Shown here: one piece after another, positions 46,794 through 59,000 of the stretch
Layout: every line of letters starts with the position of its first letter
Position numbering within the stretch: the first letter of the stretch is position 1
Assembly: GCA_026419785.1 (NCBI GenBank)
Contig: JAODTK010005862.1
Location: 365,757 to 429,756, forward strand
Length of the DNA stretch: 64,000 nt
Direction: 5' to 3'
From: Sclerodactyla briareus
Taxonomy: Eukaryota > Echinodermata > Holothuroidea > Dendrochirotida > Sclerodactylidae
Translations under genes and position numbers: made by a program
The notes under the pieces: model-generated
What the model saw: the letters and a program-made list of their open reading frames with translations, nothing else
Databases searched by the model: none
Told to the model about the DNA's origin: nothing

Positions 46794-47210
46794 CATGGTT
46801 TTGGGGGTGTAGCCGCGTCTCCGCCGCCGCCGCCGCCAGCGTCGCCTCCGAAAACTTTAGGCGTTAGCGCAATTACTCTCAACCCTTTATCCGATCGATC
46901 TGAAACTTGGTACACATGTCCGTTCTAATAAAATCTCGGATGAGTTCGAAAGTGGGCATGTCTGCATGTCTGCTACCCTCTATTTTGCATGTTTTACACG
47001 AAAATACAGAGTTATTCCGATTTACACGGGTACAAACGATGGTCCCAAAAATCATGACAGTGATTTCAAGGTCACCAGAGGTCAGATTTGTGTTTTATTC
47101 TTGATTTTTCCAACTTTGTCGGATTTGAACGAAACTTGGACAGTTGGTCCTGAACAACAAGTAGGGCATTTCAAAGTCAATAGAGGTCAAATAGATATAA
47201 ACAATTGATG
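46758..47210 (+). repeat. Repeat family A, copy 3 (most complete)
   Basis: It opens with the terminal hairpin (46758-46793), then TTTTGGGGGTGTAGCC, a CCG trinucleotide run, TTAGGCGTTAGCGC, CCGATCGATCTGAAACTTGG, AAAATCTCGGATGAGTTCGAA, and two AGGTCA-containing blocks (47071 and 47170). The last blocks resemble the AGGTCA-rich 280-bp satellite at 13107-13930, suggesting shared ancestry or a shared module. Confidence 0.75.
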
Positions 47211-47279
47211 TGCTTCCTTTAAAAGAGGTCCACGAAGGTCATTTGTTTGGGGATAAACAAGTCGACGGTTTACCAGCCA

Positions 47280-47610
47280 GCACATGTCTAGTTCTCTTTG
47301 TCAGTATAGCGACTATGACATGTTCGAAACTTTTCAATCAGAACTTGGAGAATGAGCATTTTCGCCTCTTGGAAGGACTTCTAAAGAGACGTAGAAGTGG
47401 CAACGGAAAGCATAGGTGGTGGGTCTACGCCATTCTACAAAGGCGCCTCTTTCATCACTGTGAAACCGAAACTGAAAATACATGACGACTAGTTACGATT
47501 CTACCGCTTGACCAAGGACCAATTTGAGCAAGTACTTTACTTTGTGGAAGGTTCGTTGACCAAAAAGAACCAGGTAAAAGAGACCATGAGTTGGCCAGTA
47601 ACGTGTTGTC
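47280..47610 (+). pseudogene. PIF/Harbinger transposase, N-terminal remnant
   Basis: A frame ending at 47485 contains KHRWWVYAILQRR, the conserved basic Trp-Trp block near the start of HARBI1-type DDE nucleases. After a frame change, 47489-47600 gives FYRLTKDQFEQVLYFV and then KETMSWP, matching the family's next block (F-x-Y-x-R-M-T-x-x-x-F-x-x-L, followed by R-x-x-I-S-P). The catalytic DDE part was not found downstream. The fragment is inactive. The assignment follows from known family motifs; the joins are by inspection. Confidence 0.6.
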
Positions 47611-49020
47611 CATGAGGTCCCTAGACGTGGCAGCGTAAATGCCAGGGTTTCCCTTCTATCCGTTTCTCGCATACGCCAGGGCAGCTCAATATGTTTGCGC
47701 TCTTCCTCTGCATTTTGGAAGTTCGATAGTGTTGCCAATTCCTGTGTTACTATTCAGTTAGTCAATACATACTTCATTCTCTCACATTGAAATGGGACAT
47801 AAGTCACAGCACAGCGGAACCATGTACCGCCGTGGATATCAAACGTTAGTAAACGGTAGTAATGGATATAGGTATAGTGACATAGTGACATATACGTATA
47901 TGCTCTATACTTGGACATATACTGCAGCTCAATCCTCGCGAAATATTCTGCATCCTCAGTAACAGAGACGGGGCGAGCTGGAGTCCAGATCATAGTAACC
48001 CCGCCCCTCCCCCATCACTGGACAACCCTAATTGGGAAACAGCAAAACATCGGGGAGCAAAACACGGAGGAAGAAATAGGGAAGGGAGAGAAAGGAGGAA
48101 AAATCAGAAAGACAAACATGAAAATGTGGAAACGTAGATTGTGATGTAGAGGGATTGGACGAGGCAGGCTCGTAGCCAGCCTTCCCAGTCGGGGGGCAAG
48201 GGCCTCCCTACTGGTTACGCAACTGGGGTAAAGTGCATTTGCTGCATGTCACCCGTCTGTAAGCTTGCCCATTCCCTCCCCCGATGGGAGAATCATAGCG
48301 CTGTCCCTGCCCGCAACATGGCCACGTGGCCCAGGTGGAGCGAATTGCTCATTCGACTTCCATGAAACCATTCACAAACCCTGCGCAGTCCGCAGAAATC
48401 GCTCACTGATCGATTCCTTGCGCAGCGATCTGCGGATGCGCTGCGTCTGCGGACCCGTGGATGGTACCTTTTGTTATTCCTATGTCCTCGAATTCTGGCG
48501 GACTGTTGCGCGCACTGGCGCTGCTAGACCAGGTGATGTCTAGATATTTGTTTTGAATGACGTTGCGACATGTCCCTACCGATGACATTTTGCCTCGGCA
48601 GATTATTAGCTGATGATCTTTATCTATAGGATTTGGTGAGGCGGTAGCTATAGAACATGAAGAGTGTCAGGTCAGTCTGCAGGAGTAATCTACAGAAATA
48701 CTAGGAAACTTTGTAAATAACAAGTGGATAAGAATAGTATATGGCAATATATTATTATTCACTGGAGATTACAGTAAGATTTGTATATTGTAAAATGGTC
48801 ATATTTGTAGTATTGTAACTACAAATATACAACATGACTTAGTAGACTTAGTTTTTTGGTGCTCAATTTGATTTCGAGAAGCAGATAAATGCTAATATTA
48901 AGAATATTTCTCGAAGGTTCTTTTTTTCTACGTAAGTCAGTGTCCCCTGTAAGATTCTGATACCGGAAGTACTCTCAGCGATAGTCATATGAGTTGACGA
49001 TTACTTTCTCAGTCTTCACA
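47611..49020. other. Interval without genes; two minor repeats
   Basis: A G-rich block with GCTCGTAGCCAGCC and CAGTCGGGGGGCAAGGG lies at 48168-48205. A CGCAG-rich block with internal palindromy lies at 48373-48455 (CCGCAGAAATCGCTCA and GCGATCTGCGG). A perfect hairpin, ATATTTGTAGT and ACTACAAATAT, lies at about 48801-48828. Confidence 0.4.
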
Positions 49021-49059
49021 CTCAGGTGATCTTGTTGTTCGTATTTCCCCAAAATAATG

Positions 49060-50400
49060 ATTTCATTTGTGCACCTGCATTGGTTACAGAGAAACTGTTA
49101 GGCTACAAAACCGTGAAACTCCAGAGCTCGACGACGTGTAACCTTTCCTTCCTGGAGTCTTTCGCTGATCTTTCGTCTGCTCCACTGGTGCCTTGTAGTT
49201 ACAGGCCCAATATCCTCCAGTGTGTCTGCAAGGTGATGGAAACAATTATCCGGGATCAATCATTGAGCTATTACATTGAATATGGTCTTATTCGGGATTC
49301 TCAGCATAGTTCTAGATAAAAGCGTTCTCTCTTACTTGACTAATCTGGTGGAATTAATGGAAGATGTTACATGTTCTCCTGACGATGGTAATGCTGTTGG
49401 CAATAGTTTCCTTAACTTTCAGAAAACATTTGATAAGGTGCCTCATATTCGTCTTAGCTCAAATGGGAAAGTCAGGAGTGGCTTTTCAATAAGGAACAGA
49501 GGGGTGTCATTACCGGGCATACTCCTGCTTGGGGAAAGGTACTCGTGTCGTGCCTCAAGAGTCAGTTCCGAGGCCAATATTTTTCCTGGCATACATCAGT
49601 GATCCAGAAATAAGAACAAAGTAACAGGGAGTCGTATCGGATAATGATGTTGCAACCATTGAAAGGAATCATCTCCAAATGATCTTCATACTGGCAAATC
49701 ATTTTCAACACCGACACATGCAAAGTGATGGTCGGCAATGGCAAGGATCCTGTCTGTCTGGTCGGCCATGATATGCATCAGGTAAATGTTGAGGAAGATC
49801 TCGGTGTGCGCTCCGATTCTTCTTTAAAACCTTCTGTTCAGGTGTGAAAATAGGGTATAATTTATATTTCCTGATAAGAATGAGTATCAGACTTCAAAGC
49901 AACTCGTGAGGCCTAACCTCATATTCGTACAGGTGTGAGAGGTGTGGAGAAAACGTCGGAGGGCTACTAGAATAATTAACTGTCTGAGAGAATTGCCGTA
50001 TGAAGATGATTGAGGCGTCTCGTTCTGACCTCGATGGAGCGGAGACGATTCCGAGGCGATTTAATTCAGGTTAATGCTTCAAAATAGTACATGGATTAGA
50101 TGGTGTTTCTTTCGATTACTTTTTTAGTTTTCAAATGTTATCACTGAAAAGGTATGCGGGGAGCGTTGCAGATTAGATATTCGGAACATTTTTCTTCACA
50201 AAGAATTATCAATGAATGAAATAGCTTTCATGGGGTTGTTATTTTTTGTGAGAGTGTGAGTGCCTTAAAAATAGTCTTGACTTGTTTGTCAAGACTCGCG
50301 GACGTATTCGTTAGGGGTCTGGACCGTGTATCTTTGGGTTGATGTGGTTAAGGGTCGTCTATGAGGATTTTTGTCTTTCATGGCCCTTTCAACTCGAACA
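49060..50400 (+). mobile_element. CR1-like LINE, copy 2
   Basis: Reverse transcriptase blocks in order, in changing frames, are SYRPNILQCVCKVMETIIRD and YGLIRDSQH (49195-49315), FQKTFDKVPHIR (49415-49455), a GSVxRPIFFLAYIS-like block (49560-49600), NTDTCKVMVGNG (49710), HQVNVEEDLGVRSDSS (49775-49820) and LRRLVL-like sequence (50015). The 3' end keeps TTTTGTCTTTCATGGCCC but has lost the pentamer tail. Many stops make it inactive. It is more decayed than copy 1. Confidence 0.75.
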
Positions 50401-51235
50401 AAAACCAATAATTAAGTAAACTACGTTACTTGCGAAAATCTGGAACAATAAAATATCAGAGAAAAACGATTAAAACAGTCGTTGTTGCGAGGTGGCTAAT
50501 GAGCTGACTATACAGGGTGCCAGATATATCAACGATGGTTTGTCGGGTATAGTACACTCTAAATGAAAAGTTGGGCGAGTATGAAAGGTTGAGTGAACAA
50601 AGAAAACTGCAATGGATAGATATCAATATCAGAGTATTACCTATTATTAGCATCAATCGCCACAGTTGTTCATGCCGCTGTAACGGAAGAAATTGTCCGA
50701 TGGCCGAAACGAAAAAACTGTCAGCGAACCGAACCGACGACGGAGGCTCATGACAGCCATTCAAAAGTACCAATTGGGCTGTAAAATGTTGACTTCCGCC
50801 TCAATTTGGAGACTATGTCATTTATGCACTGCATGTCCACTGCATGACGCATCCCCAATACCCTGGCTGCCTGGGCAAAATCAGCCAAATGCGAGTGATT
50901 GTTTAGAAGAAAAAAAAACGTTACCTGTGCGTCGGAGTATGTAATAATAACCGGAAAACTACTATTGGGTCATTACCAAGGAATTATATGTCGTCTTCGT
51001 AAATGAGGTGCGACAATGTACACGAACTGCATCATACATTTGGCCAGTGCAATAAAAGATATGTATGGTCACAACTTAATATGACTCCCCTATAATGCCA
51101 CCATCAAGACACCCGTTTGTTCGGTCAGATTTGGCCTGGGGGTATCACTGTTAACAACGATGTTATAAGTGCTGATGGGGGAGGGGGGCGTTCCCGTCAG
51201 GTGGCAACTGTCGAAAAGGCGACGTCGATGTTCGC
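50401..51235. other. Gene-free interval
   Basis: Open frames on both strands at 50456-50944 have no recognisable domain. Confidence 0.35.
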
Positions 51236-51355
51236 ATGACGTCACGATAAATAATCGCCCCAGTGTAATTCGAAGTCGAAACGATATACCGAAACAATGA
51301 TATGCCAACTTAAAATTATTCCGATATACCGAAACGATTTTTGTCGTGACGTCAT
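51236..51355. mobile_element. 120-bp palindromic element with TGACGTCA arms
   Basis: The left arm ATGACGTCACGATAAATAATCG and right arm CGATTTTTGTCGTGACGTCAT are complementary with two or so mismatches. Between them CGATATACCGAAAC occurs twice. TGACGTCA is the CRE site bound by CREB/ATF. It is probably a very short MITE. No target duplication is evident. Confidence 0.6.
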
Positions 51356-52537
51356 CCAAACATTACCTTCGCTGTTTTGCCAGTTGCAACTGGACGGTCA
51401 GCACTTCTCTTAATGTAATTATCAAACGGTGTTCAGTATTCATTGGATTCCGTTCGCAGCTTACTAGAATATTTTAGACAGTGATTGTAGATGTGGCATC
51501 GTGGGAGAAGAAAAGTTCGACTACAGCCGTTTATGATGATTTTAGAGATTGATCGTCATTCCAGTTTGGTTGCTTAATATTGCTCATAGTAAGGCATTTG
51601 GGTCTGAGCTCACTTAGGATGTCTCAAATTATCTGTTTAATTTTTGCAATCCTTTAAACGATACCATTGATGTTTCAGATGTTCTGTGGAAGAGTATGGT
51701 TCATATTACGACTATTCCTGTGCGTTTCATCTGAGTTGATGGCCTCAGTTTATGCTTGCGTTCGAGTGACTGCCGTTTCAAATCATGCGAACGTTGTTAA
51801 TTAATCTCATATTTGCATCCGACATCTGGTCATGATGAGCATCATTGCACGTGATTGTCGTCCAATATTGGTTTTGGTAATAGTATCGGGTGTACATTGT
51901 CCCATTATTGTGATAATGGCCAATTAGTGTCAGTGATCGTATACATTTTATTGGCCATTGTTCCAAATACCACGTGAAATTTTATATTCGCTCAGTAGGA
52001 TATACGGGGTTGTGCATGGTTGGAATTCTGTCATGTGATAAAGGTTATTTAATGTAGGCTAGCCCCCTATCAAGGCGGTCTCTGTCACCGAGGCCGTGTG
52101 TCTGAATAAACGAAAAACGAGGTTTTGGTCAGGCAAGATCGGTCATTCAATTGGGCAGTATGATAATAACTGTTCCATTGCACATAATTGACAATACTCA
52201 GATGCGACTACTTGACTACTACAAGAACATTTTCCTCGATTATGTTTTGCTGATGACGCGGTGAGACACGTTTTCAACAGCACTTCCGCTGCACTTTCCC
52301 CCGTCTAGTCTTCCCATTCCCAGTCAGTGTAATCGATATTAAACGTGTATGCTATGACTCACAACTTCAGTGTACCGCAGTATAGAAAGAACAACGTATA
52401 TTTTATTCACACTGTGGTATTGCGTGAAAACTTGCCCGTACTAGAATAGTTGCAATGTTGTCGCTGGGAAGGCCGGTTCATAGTTTGAAACTATATAAGT
52501 GGGCATTTAACCGGATCCAAATTAAATTGATTATTCG
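51356..52537. other. Gene-free interval
   Basis: No feature recognised. Confidence 0.35.
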
Positions 52538-52882
52538 TTGTTTGTGCCCTTTCATTCGTGTATGCACTGTTTAATCAACCGCAAAATTATACATATGACT
52601 CATACCGTTTGTCATTTAGCGTACCCGTTGAAAATCTCCAGACTGTCTGCAAATTCTAACCTGGGCATTTTTCCATCGGAGGACACACAAACTTCAGAAA
52701 GGACCTTTGCTTTTCTCCCAGACGAGGTAAACTCGGTCATGGAACTTGATTTGAGCTCCCAGCCGCACATAATAAACCATCTAACGAAATACCGTTTATA
52801 CCACCGTCCGAATACCGGATCCCACACAGCGAACAGCCACGAACCTCATAATCTCCCTAACTTATCTTCATCAGCAAAGTGA
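52538..52882 (+). CDS. Unassigned 114-codon open frame
   Basis: An uninterrupted frame rich in Ser, Asn and His, without Cys clusters beyond the first 30 residues and without a recognised domain. It may be chance. Confidence 0.15.
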   Translation: MFVPFHSCMHCLINRKIIHMTHTVCHLAYPLKISRLSANSNLGIFPSEDTQTSERTFAFLPDEVNSVMELDLSSQPHIINHLTKYRLYHRPNTGSHTANSHEPHNLPNLSSSAK

Positions 52883-55800
52883 AGCTGCTAAGATTTTCGC
52901 CTGAAGTTCGTAGACCTAATTTAAACGATCGATATATGAGCCGTCTCATTTCGGAATATCACCTGAACCGCGTATGTTCACACGGAAATCCAAGCTGATA
53001 GATTAGGCATCAGAACCAGACAATTCGATCACGTAACGTCTATTCGATTGCATTGCAGTCTGCCACATATTTCTACCCCACCTGAGGCTCAGTTGAAGCG
53101 GATGCACACACCCTGTAATGGATTATGTGATGCGAAATTCGGCTCCGACTCTCCTTGGAGGGGGTCATAACCAAGTAACACTATTACTGCTGTACTTGTT
53201 TTGTATGCCAAAACGAATTGTGTTACGATTTGTTTCCTGCAATTGAATTTACTTTAAACAATATTCATGAATGTTCCCTGTTACAATTTTTGTTCTGTAT
53301 AATTTATAGTGAAACTACTGGTAGCAGTTACTGCCAGTGGGGCTTCTTTAAAATTCACTGTAAAATGTCGGTAATGTACAATTTATTCCTGGACCAGTAT
53401 CAAATTACTGTAGAGTTCACGGCTGTCTAACAAAACTGGAAATTATCAAGGCATACATAGAAACCACTGAACAGGAATATTAAAACAGGTGAACTCATCG
53501 TGATGACACTTGATCACATATCAAGTCTGTTTCCCCGTGTACTCATTCAAAAGTATTAAATTTATATAGGTTGATGTGAATAACGTGGCTTCGACGTTTA
53601 TAAATTGTAATAAAATTCGGTACCCACAGAGGGCGTTGAAAAACTAATTCAGTGAGTTTTCAACAATAGATTCGGTGATGTGAAGATTCTTCTTCTTCAA
53701 ACGTACTTTTGAAGGAAACATATACTTTAACTCGATTGATGTTCCAATAACTACTAAGAAAGAGCAGCTGAAGCTCACTCACACGTTGTTGAATGATGTA
53801 CGATAACGCTCCCGTGAATTTCAAATCATAAACATTCAATCTCTCGCCCCGGTCGGTGAATTCGGCGAAGTTTAGCTTAGTGTTTGGTTAGGCCCACATA
53901 GAATGCATATACATGGACGTCACTGGATATGCCTGACGAGTTTTTATGACAACTGCAATCATAGGCTCAACATAATATATATGAACTTGTAGGCCTAACA
54001 ATTTTTCCACACAGAAGTGGTTGAAGACTTCTAACGGTCGACCAAAATTTTTAACGTTTCATCAATTTTCAATGGAGAGGCGAAATAATAAAACAAAGTA
54101 GCGCTTTCTATTGAATTATATACATGTCATCTTTTATACTGCTCTCTTTTTGTGGGAGCTCACTCATTTTTGTGGTTGGTTTACTCACTTCCATTCATTG
54201 ATTGGGCGAACAAGTCACAAATTTTAATCGTGTCGTTAAGTGGACGTATATCTCGTAGTTCTCAAAATCACGACTGAAAGTCATCACTTGTTCACCGAAT
54301 TCGAAAGAACCAATTCATCCGTTACACAGCCTAGGCAGAACTCCGCATATTACCCTATAAATATATTCAGGGAATCATTGCAAACCTTGTGACTGATCAG
54401 TCTAAGACCGGTGAGTAAAATTAGATATGAAATTCCCAATCCAGGTGTTTCAATGCATTACGAGATATATACAGCGATTGTGTACTGCTGACAGTACACC
54501 CTCAAGACAATGTGATATGGTTACATCAATGTCTATGTGTCTGCTGTATAGATTAGGTTTTATGCTTCGATTTCAAATTATACGATTGTAGCATGCGAAG
54601 CCCCACGCAAAACAACAGTAGACCCTACTCTATGTCTTCGAATAAGTTCTCTCGTGGAACTGAACTCCAACCACTTGGAGTTATTTACTGTCCATCATCC
54701 AAAGTCAAAGCAATAGTTCACTTGATGTCTAATAGTTTATTGATGCCTAATAAAAATGAAGTCATGTACCATAGTAGGTGGTTTGTTAGTGCAACATTCA
54801 CATCAACCCCACCTTAGAGTTTTAATGATAATCCTCATAGTAAATATCATAGGTCAAAATGAACAAATACATAATATATCACTACTTGAGAAACGCAATA
54901 TGGTGCAGATCCGTGAGTTAGTGATGTCATGCCAAAAGTATTTCAAAAAGCTATCGCAGCGACAGATCTGCTAGAAAAATTATCACAGCAGGAAAGTTAA
55001 TACCCGTAGTGCATCTTCAGAATGTTAATGTTTCTCAATTTAACTTGGAACAAACCATAAAGAATACGATTCTATATGTCCATCATTTTCTGTCTCCGAA
55101 TTCAAACAGTAATTTACGTCAAATCAGTATTAATCTGCATAACACCAGTTGGATGTGCATACCTCGTGCAGTTTCGTCTGTTTATTTAGGAAAGTTTTCA
55201 CTGTCCACCGTTTCCTTCTCATCCACGATTACGAATTGCCAACTCTTGAGGAAGCGGAAATCGACTGAGAATGGAATAAGGGAATGAATATCCTGGCAAG
55301 GTATCATTAAAGAAAGTTCAATAAAGAGAAGAGTAAATACCGTGTAGTGTTAGTGATGTGATTGCCAGAATACGGGGCGCTGCCAGTTGAGCAGCTGGTC
55401 TCCTGATCTGATAGATCAAATAATTGATGACAGAGGCAGTCAATTAAAGTCGAAGTCAGAAATTCAAAATTTAATCGAAACTTATTCGCAATTTAGAAAT
55501 ACTTATCTGTTCTCGAAATTAAATTATACATAAAAGGCTTGAAAAGTAATTACCAAGGTTGTTTTGAGGCAGTCCTAAAGATTTTCGATCGGCAAATGCG
55601 CACAATAACAGTCAGCCTGTCGATCAAATGGAGGATCAAGTTACGCTATAACGGCGCTGAACCGCAGTCGCCTTTCTAATCTAGTTTTATCAAACTATTG
55701 AATCACCCACCGTTCAATGAACATTACCTTGCCAATGAGACATGTTTGGTCAAATTGATCCTGTACGACCCCGCTATTTGTTCGAATCTTGACCAGTGTG

Positions 55801-56134
55801 AGTTAAAGGAACACTTCAAAACCTCCAACAGATACACCACTTGAGGTCTTTTCTTGATACCCTTTTTGGAACAAGCTAGCCAATGTGAAAAAACTGATGT
55901 GAAATACTGATCATATTTTAGGACAATATTTATCGAACCCATGTATTGCCTGTTTCCAGTACAGTAACGAAAATGATTTATTTTTGAAGCGCACCGTAGG
56001 TCAAATGAGAATTTTTTTTTTTAGATGTCAATCTAATACAGAAATAGAAGAACCGGCTTGGTGTCATGTTTTGGCTATTGTAATCGCTGCTATTCAAGAG
56101 CATAATGACGTTGCTCGTTCATTTGTCTTTCTGA
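52883..56134. other. Gene-free interval
   Basis: Plus-strand frames at 54593-55287 (74, 72 and 92 codons) follow one another but in changing phase and without motifs. No repeat or RNA was recognised. Confidence 0.35.
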
Positions 56135-56230
56135 CCAGGCCCGTAGTCAAGGAAGGAAGGGGGGAGGGGCCGCCGCCTTCAATAATTATTCTGGCCCCCG
56201 CACAGGAATTTTACCCCGAATTTTGAAACC
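56135..56230 (+). repeat. G-rich interspersed element fragment
   Basis: GGCCCGTAGTCAAGGAAGGAAGG leads into a G run, then GGCCGCCGCC and GGCCCCCGCACAGGAATTTT. It resembles the 5030 and 48168 blocks in design. Confidence 0.4.
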
Positions 56231-57169
56231 ACTGCAATTTCATTGTAGATCTGCAATTATAGCAGCCAAGCAATTGCCTACAAACTATGGCCGTACACGT
56301 ATACCACTAAACAAACAAGAAACTTCTGTGTGAAAGTGATTACACTTCCTGTCAAAACATTTTAGTTGTGACTAACTGCATCTACCTCGTTGAATTGATC
56401 GATGCACAATCAATTCGAAGATATGATACTGATGAACTTTACACCCAGTCTTCATTAGAATAACTGCATATAGTATATGTTAGGGTTGGGTTCATCCATA
56501 TCAATTTCTGGCTGGATACTGATGGAAGACGTGTGATGTTTCTATCATTTCTTATAGAAGAAAACACATGAGTATAAAATGAAGACAAGAGCACAATGTA
56601 TACTAACATTTTATTCGAATGTATACTGAAATTTTCTTCGCTTCGGGAGGAAGGCAAGAACATTTATGGTGGATATACGAGCAAGGGTCATATTTAGGTC
56701 AGTCACGTATTCCAGAGATTTTGGATTTGTGGTGAATCCTAATTCCGGTTGCCTACCAACAGACTCATTGAAATATTTCTGATACATTGTGATACTAGTG
56801 TCGTACATTTCTGGTCATCCGGTGTGTTTAAGTGCCGAAGTTTCCCGGTACTGGGACGCTCTACGCGCCAACCAATCTTAGTAATTGTCGAGCCCCCTTG
56901 ATAACATTCTTGCACCTCATGCTTAGTGCTCTGGCTTAACGGGCCTGCCTTCTCTCTATCTGCTCGTTTGCTTGTTCAAACAATGTTCGTTTGCTAGTTT
57001 GTTAAGCAGTTGTTGTTTTTTTGCGGAAACTCGGCGGCGGTCCTTCGTCAAACCGCACGCCAAGCTCGCAATACAGATTCTTCAGTTGGATCAGGTTTAC
57101 AAGGTCCAAACTGAAATAGTAACGCATGAATAGTAGGAATTGGGATGATTTCATCTCTAAGCGATTAAA
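56231..57169. other. Gene-free interval
   Basis: No feature recognised; the last 100 bp may belong to the LINE ORF1 (a helical-looking QILQLDQVYKVQTE frame at about 57075). Confidence 0.35.
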
Positions 57170-57640
57170 TACCTATTCACACCTCTTCTCCGGACAAAAA
57201 CAAGGGCAGTGTTCGTACACGCAAAGGTAAGCCATGTGCAAGGGTTGAGAACATAAGTGCGAGGGTAAACAAGGATTGTGGGGGACGAAGAAGAGATAGG
57301 AACTAATAATCTCCGGGTGACTCCGTGATTCCTTAGATCCCGATTTGAAGAGTTATTGTGCAAGCTAAAGTCTACTAGGTCTAAAGTCACGATTTGTGGT
57401 AATCTCCCCAGGTTTTACGGTCGGGTTACTGATAGGAAGATAACGGGCCTCAACAGGTAGTTGGCGTTGTATGTGCGCTGGGCAGGGAATGCAGTTAGTG
57501 GGAGTGTCGTGTTCCTGAGGAAGGAGGGATCTTTCCGCTGAGAATGGTCTTCACCTTAATGGTACTGGGGCCTCAGTGTTAGGGAGTTACTCTACTAATT
57601 TCTAATTTCCTGCGTGGAAAGGGTTTGTTATACTAGATTC
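57170..57640 (+). pseudogene. LINE ORF1 remnant with SGNH/GDSL esterase-like domain
   Basis: Plus-strand blocks in order are ARVENISARVNKDCGG (57235), FEELLCKLKSTRSKVTICGNLPR (57340-57410, quoted in parts FEELLCKLKS and VTICGNLPR), ITGLNR (57440), VFLRKEG (57510) and GLHLNGTGASVLGS (57545-57590). The G-x-LPR block and the D-G-x-H-L-N-x-x-G block (the Asp is lost to a frame change here) are those of SGNH hydrolases that occur in CR1-clade ORF1 proteins. The esterase may aid membrane or lipid contact during transposition in such elements; its exact role is not settled. This copy is broken. Confidence 0.6.
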
Positions 57641-58139
57641 GGGGGCGTGAGTATCAGGTTCCACTACTGACAGGTTGTAGATAGTAGTCCTCGCAGTGTT
57701 ACTAGGCCGGGCAAGTAAGATACTATTAGCGATAGACATATTAGCGAGCTGTTTTGTTCTGCGGCTAATGTTCAAAGTATCAGGAACAATCTGATGAGTT
57801 CAAAATTTAATTCCAGGAACGCAAGCCGACGTAGCTTGGCTTAACAGTGAAATTTTCCTCAGCCGAAGTCACGATCCCTTGTTATGTTACTTATAGGCAA
57901 GATCGGACAGATACTCCACATGGCTCGGATGATTGCTCTAAATAAAAGATAATCCTCGTGCGATTTTCGCTTATGTTGGGGGAAAGCAGAAAGTCATGAC
58001 AGCATTGTGTTATCCTGGTAAATACAACCAGCAATAGTCAGGAGATGCTAACGTTCTTAATAACTATTTTTATCTCACTCTTGAGAACTTGGATAATTTC
58101 CTTGTGTGGTTGGTGTGCCTCATAATACTATTGTCCATA

Positions 58140-59000
58140 TGGTCTGTTTCGCCGGATGCGATAAAGGAGAAATGCAAGAGCTCAAAAGTGGGAAACTCCT
58201 AGTCCGACGGAGTTTACCCCTTCTTATTGACTCTCTTTTTGCCGACCAGTTGTCTGTTCTATCAGCTCTTACAAATTTTCAACAAAACTTTGCAAGAAGG
58301 TGTTTTGTCCAGATGATTGGAAGAGAGCAAATGTTTCTCATAGTCTCCAAGAAAAGCAATCTGTCTCTCCTTGTAAAAAAGTCCCCAAGGGAGTCTTGCT
58401 AGTGTTGTCTTCTAGGTGTTAGAATTCCATTATTCGGGATCATCATAGTATGGTCGATTTTTTTTCAATGGTATAGTCAATTCGGGTTTCTCAGACTATA
58501 AATATTTTCAATGAGCATAGTCTACTTCGGGGTTCTCAGCATGGTTTCAGGAAAAATCGTTCTTTTGATTACTCTCTTAGAATTTATGAAACATGTTACT
58601 GGTGCAGCGACAAGGCATGCTGTGATATAATTTTCTAGACTTCCTAAAAGATTTTGACAAGGTTCCTCATGAGCGTTTCTTGCTCAAATTGTTTTGGAAT
58701 TCTTTGGCATCAGAGGAATGTCCTTGAATGTATTCGTCAGTGGCTTCTTCGAGGGGGGGGGGGGGTAACAAACGGATTTGTCATCAATGGGGCGTTCGTC
58801 TCTTTATCAAGGTCACATGTTTGTCCCAAGGCTATTTTGGGCCCACTTTTTGGCGTATATATTGACGATCTTTCAAGATTCGGTGCATTCCAGAGTTTGC
58901 GGACGATACGAGTTGTACGGGAGGTTGTTCGAACGAAGATGTTGCCATTGTCCAAGAGTAATCGGATATAATCTCGGAAATGGGCTTTCGAATTGCAAAT
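58140..59000 (+). pseudogene. CR1-like reverse transcriptase, copy 3
   Basis: Blocks across changing frames are DDWKRANVSH (58310-58340), SIIRDHHSMV (58425-58450), NEHSLLRGSQHGFRKNRSF (58510-58565), FDKVPHERFLLKLF (58655-58695), FVINGAFVS followed by AILGPLFGVYIDDL (58778-58870) and FADD (58896-58907). Several frameshifts and a G-tract expansion (58753) disrupt it. Confidence 0.75.
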
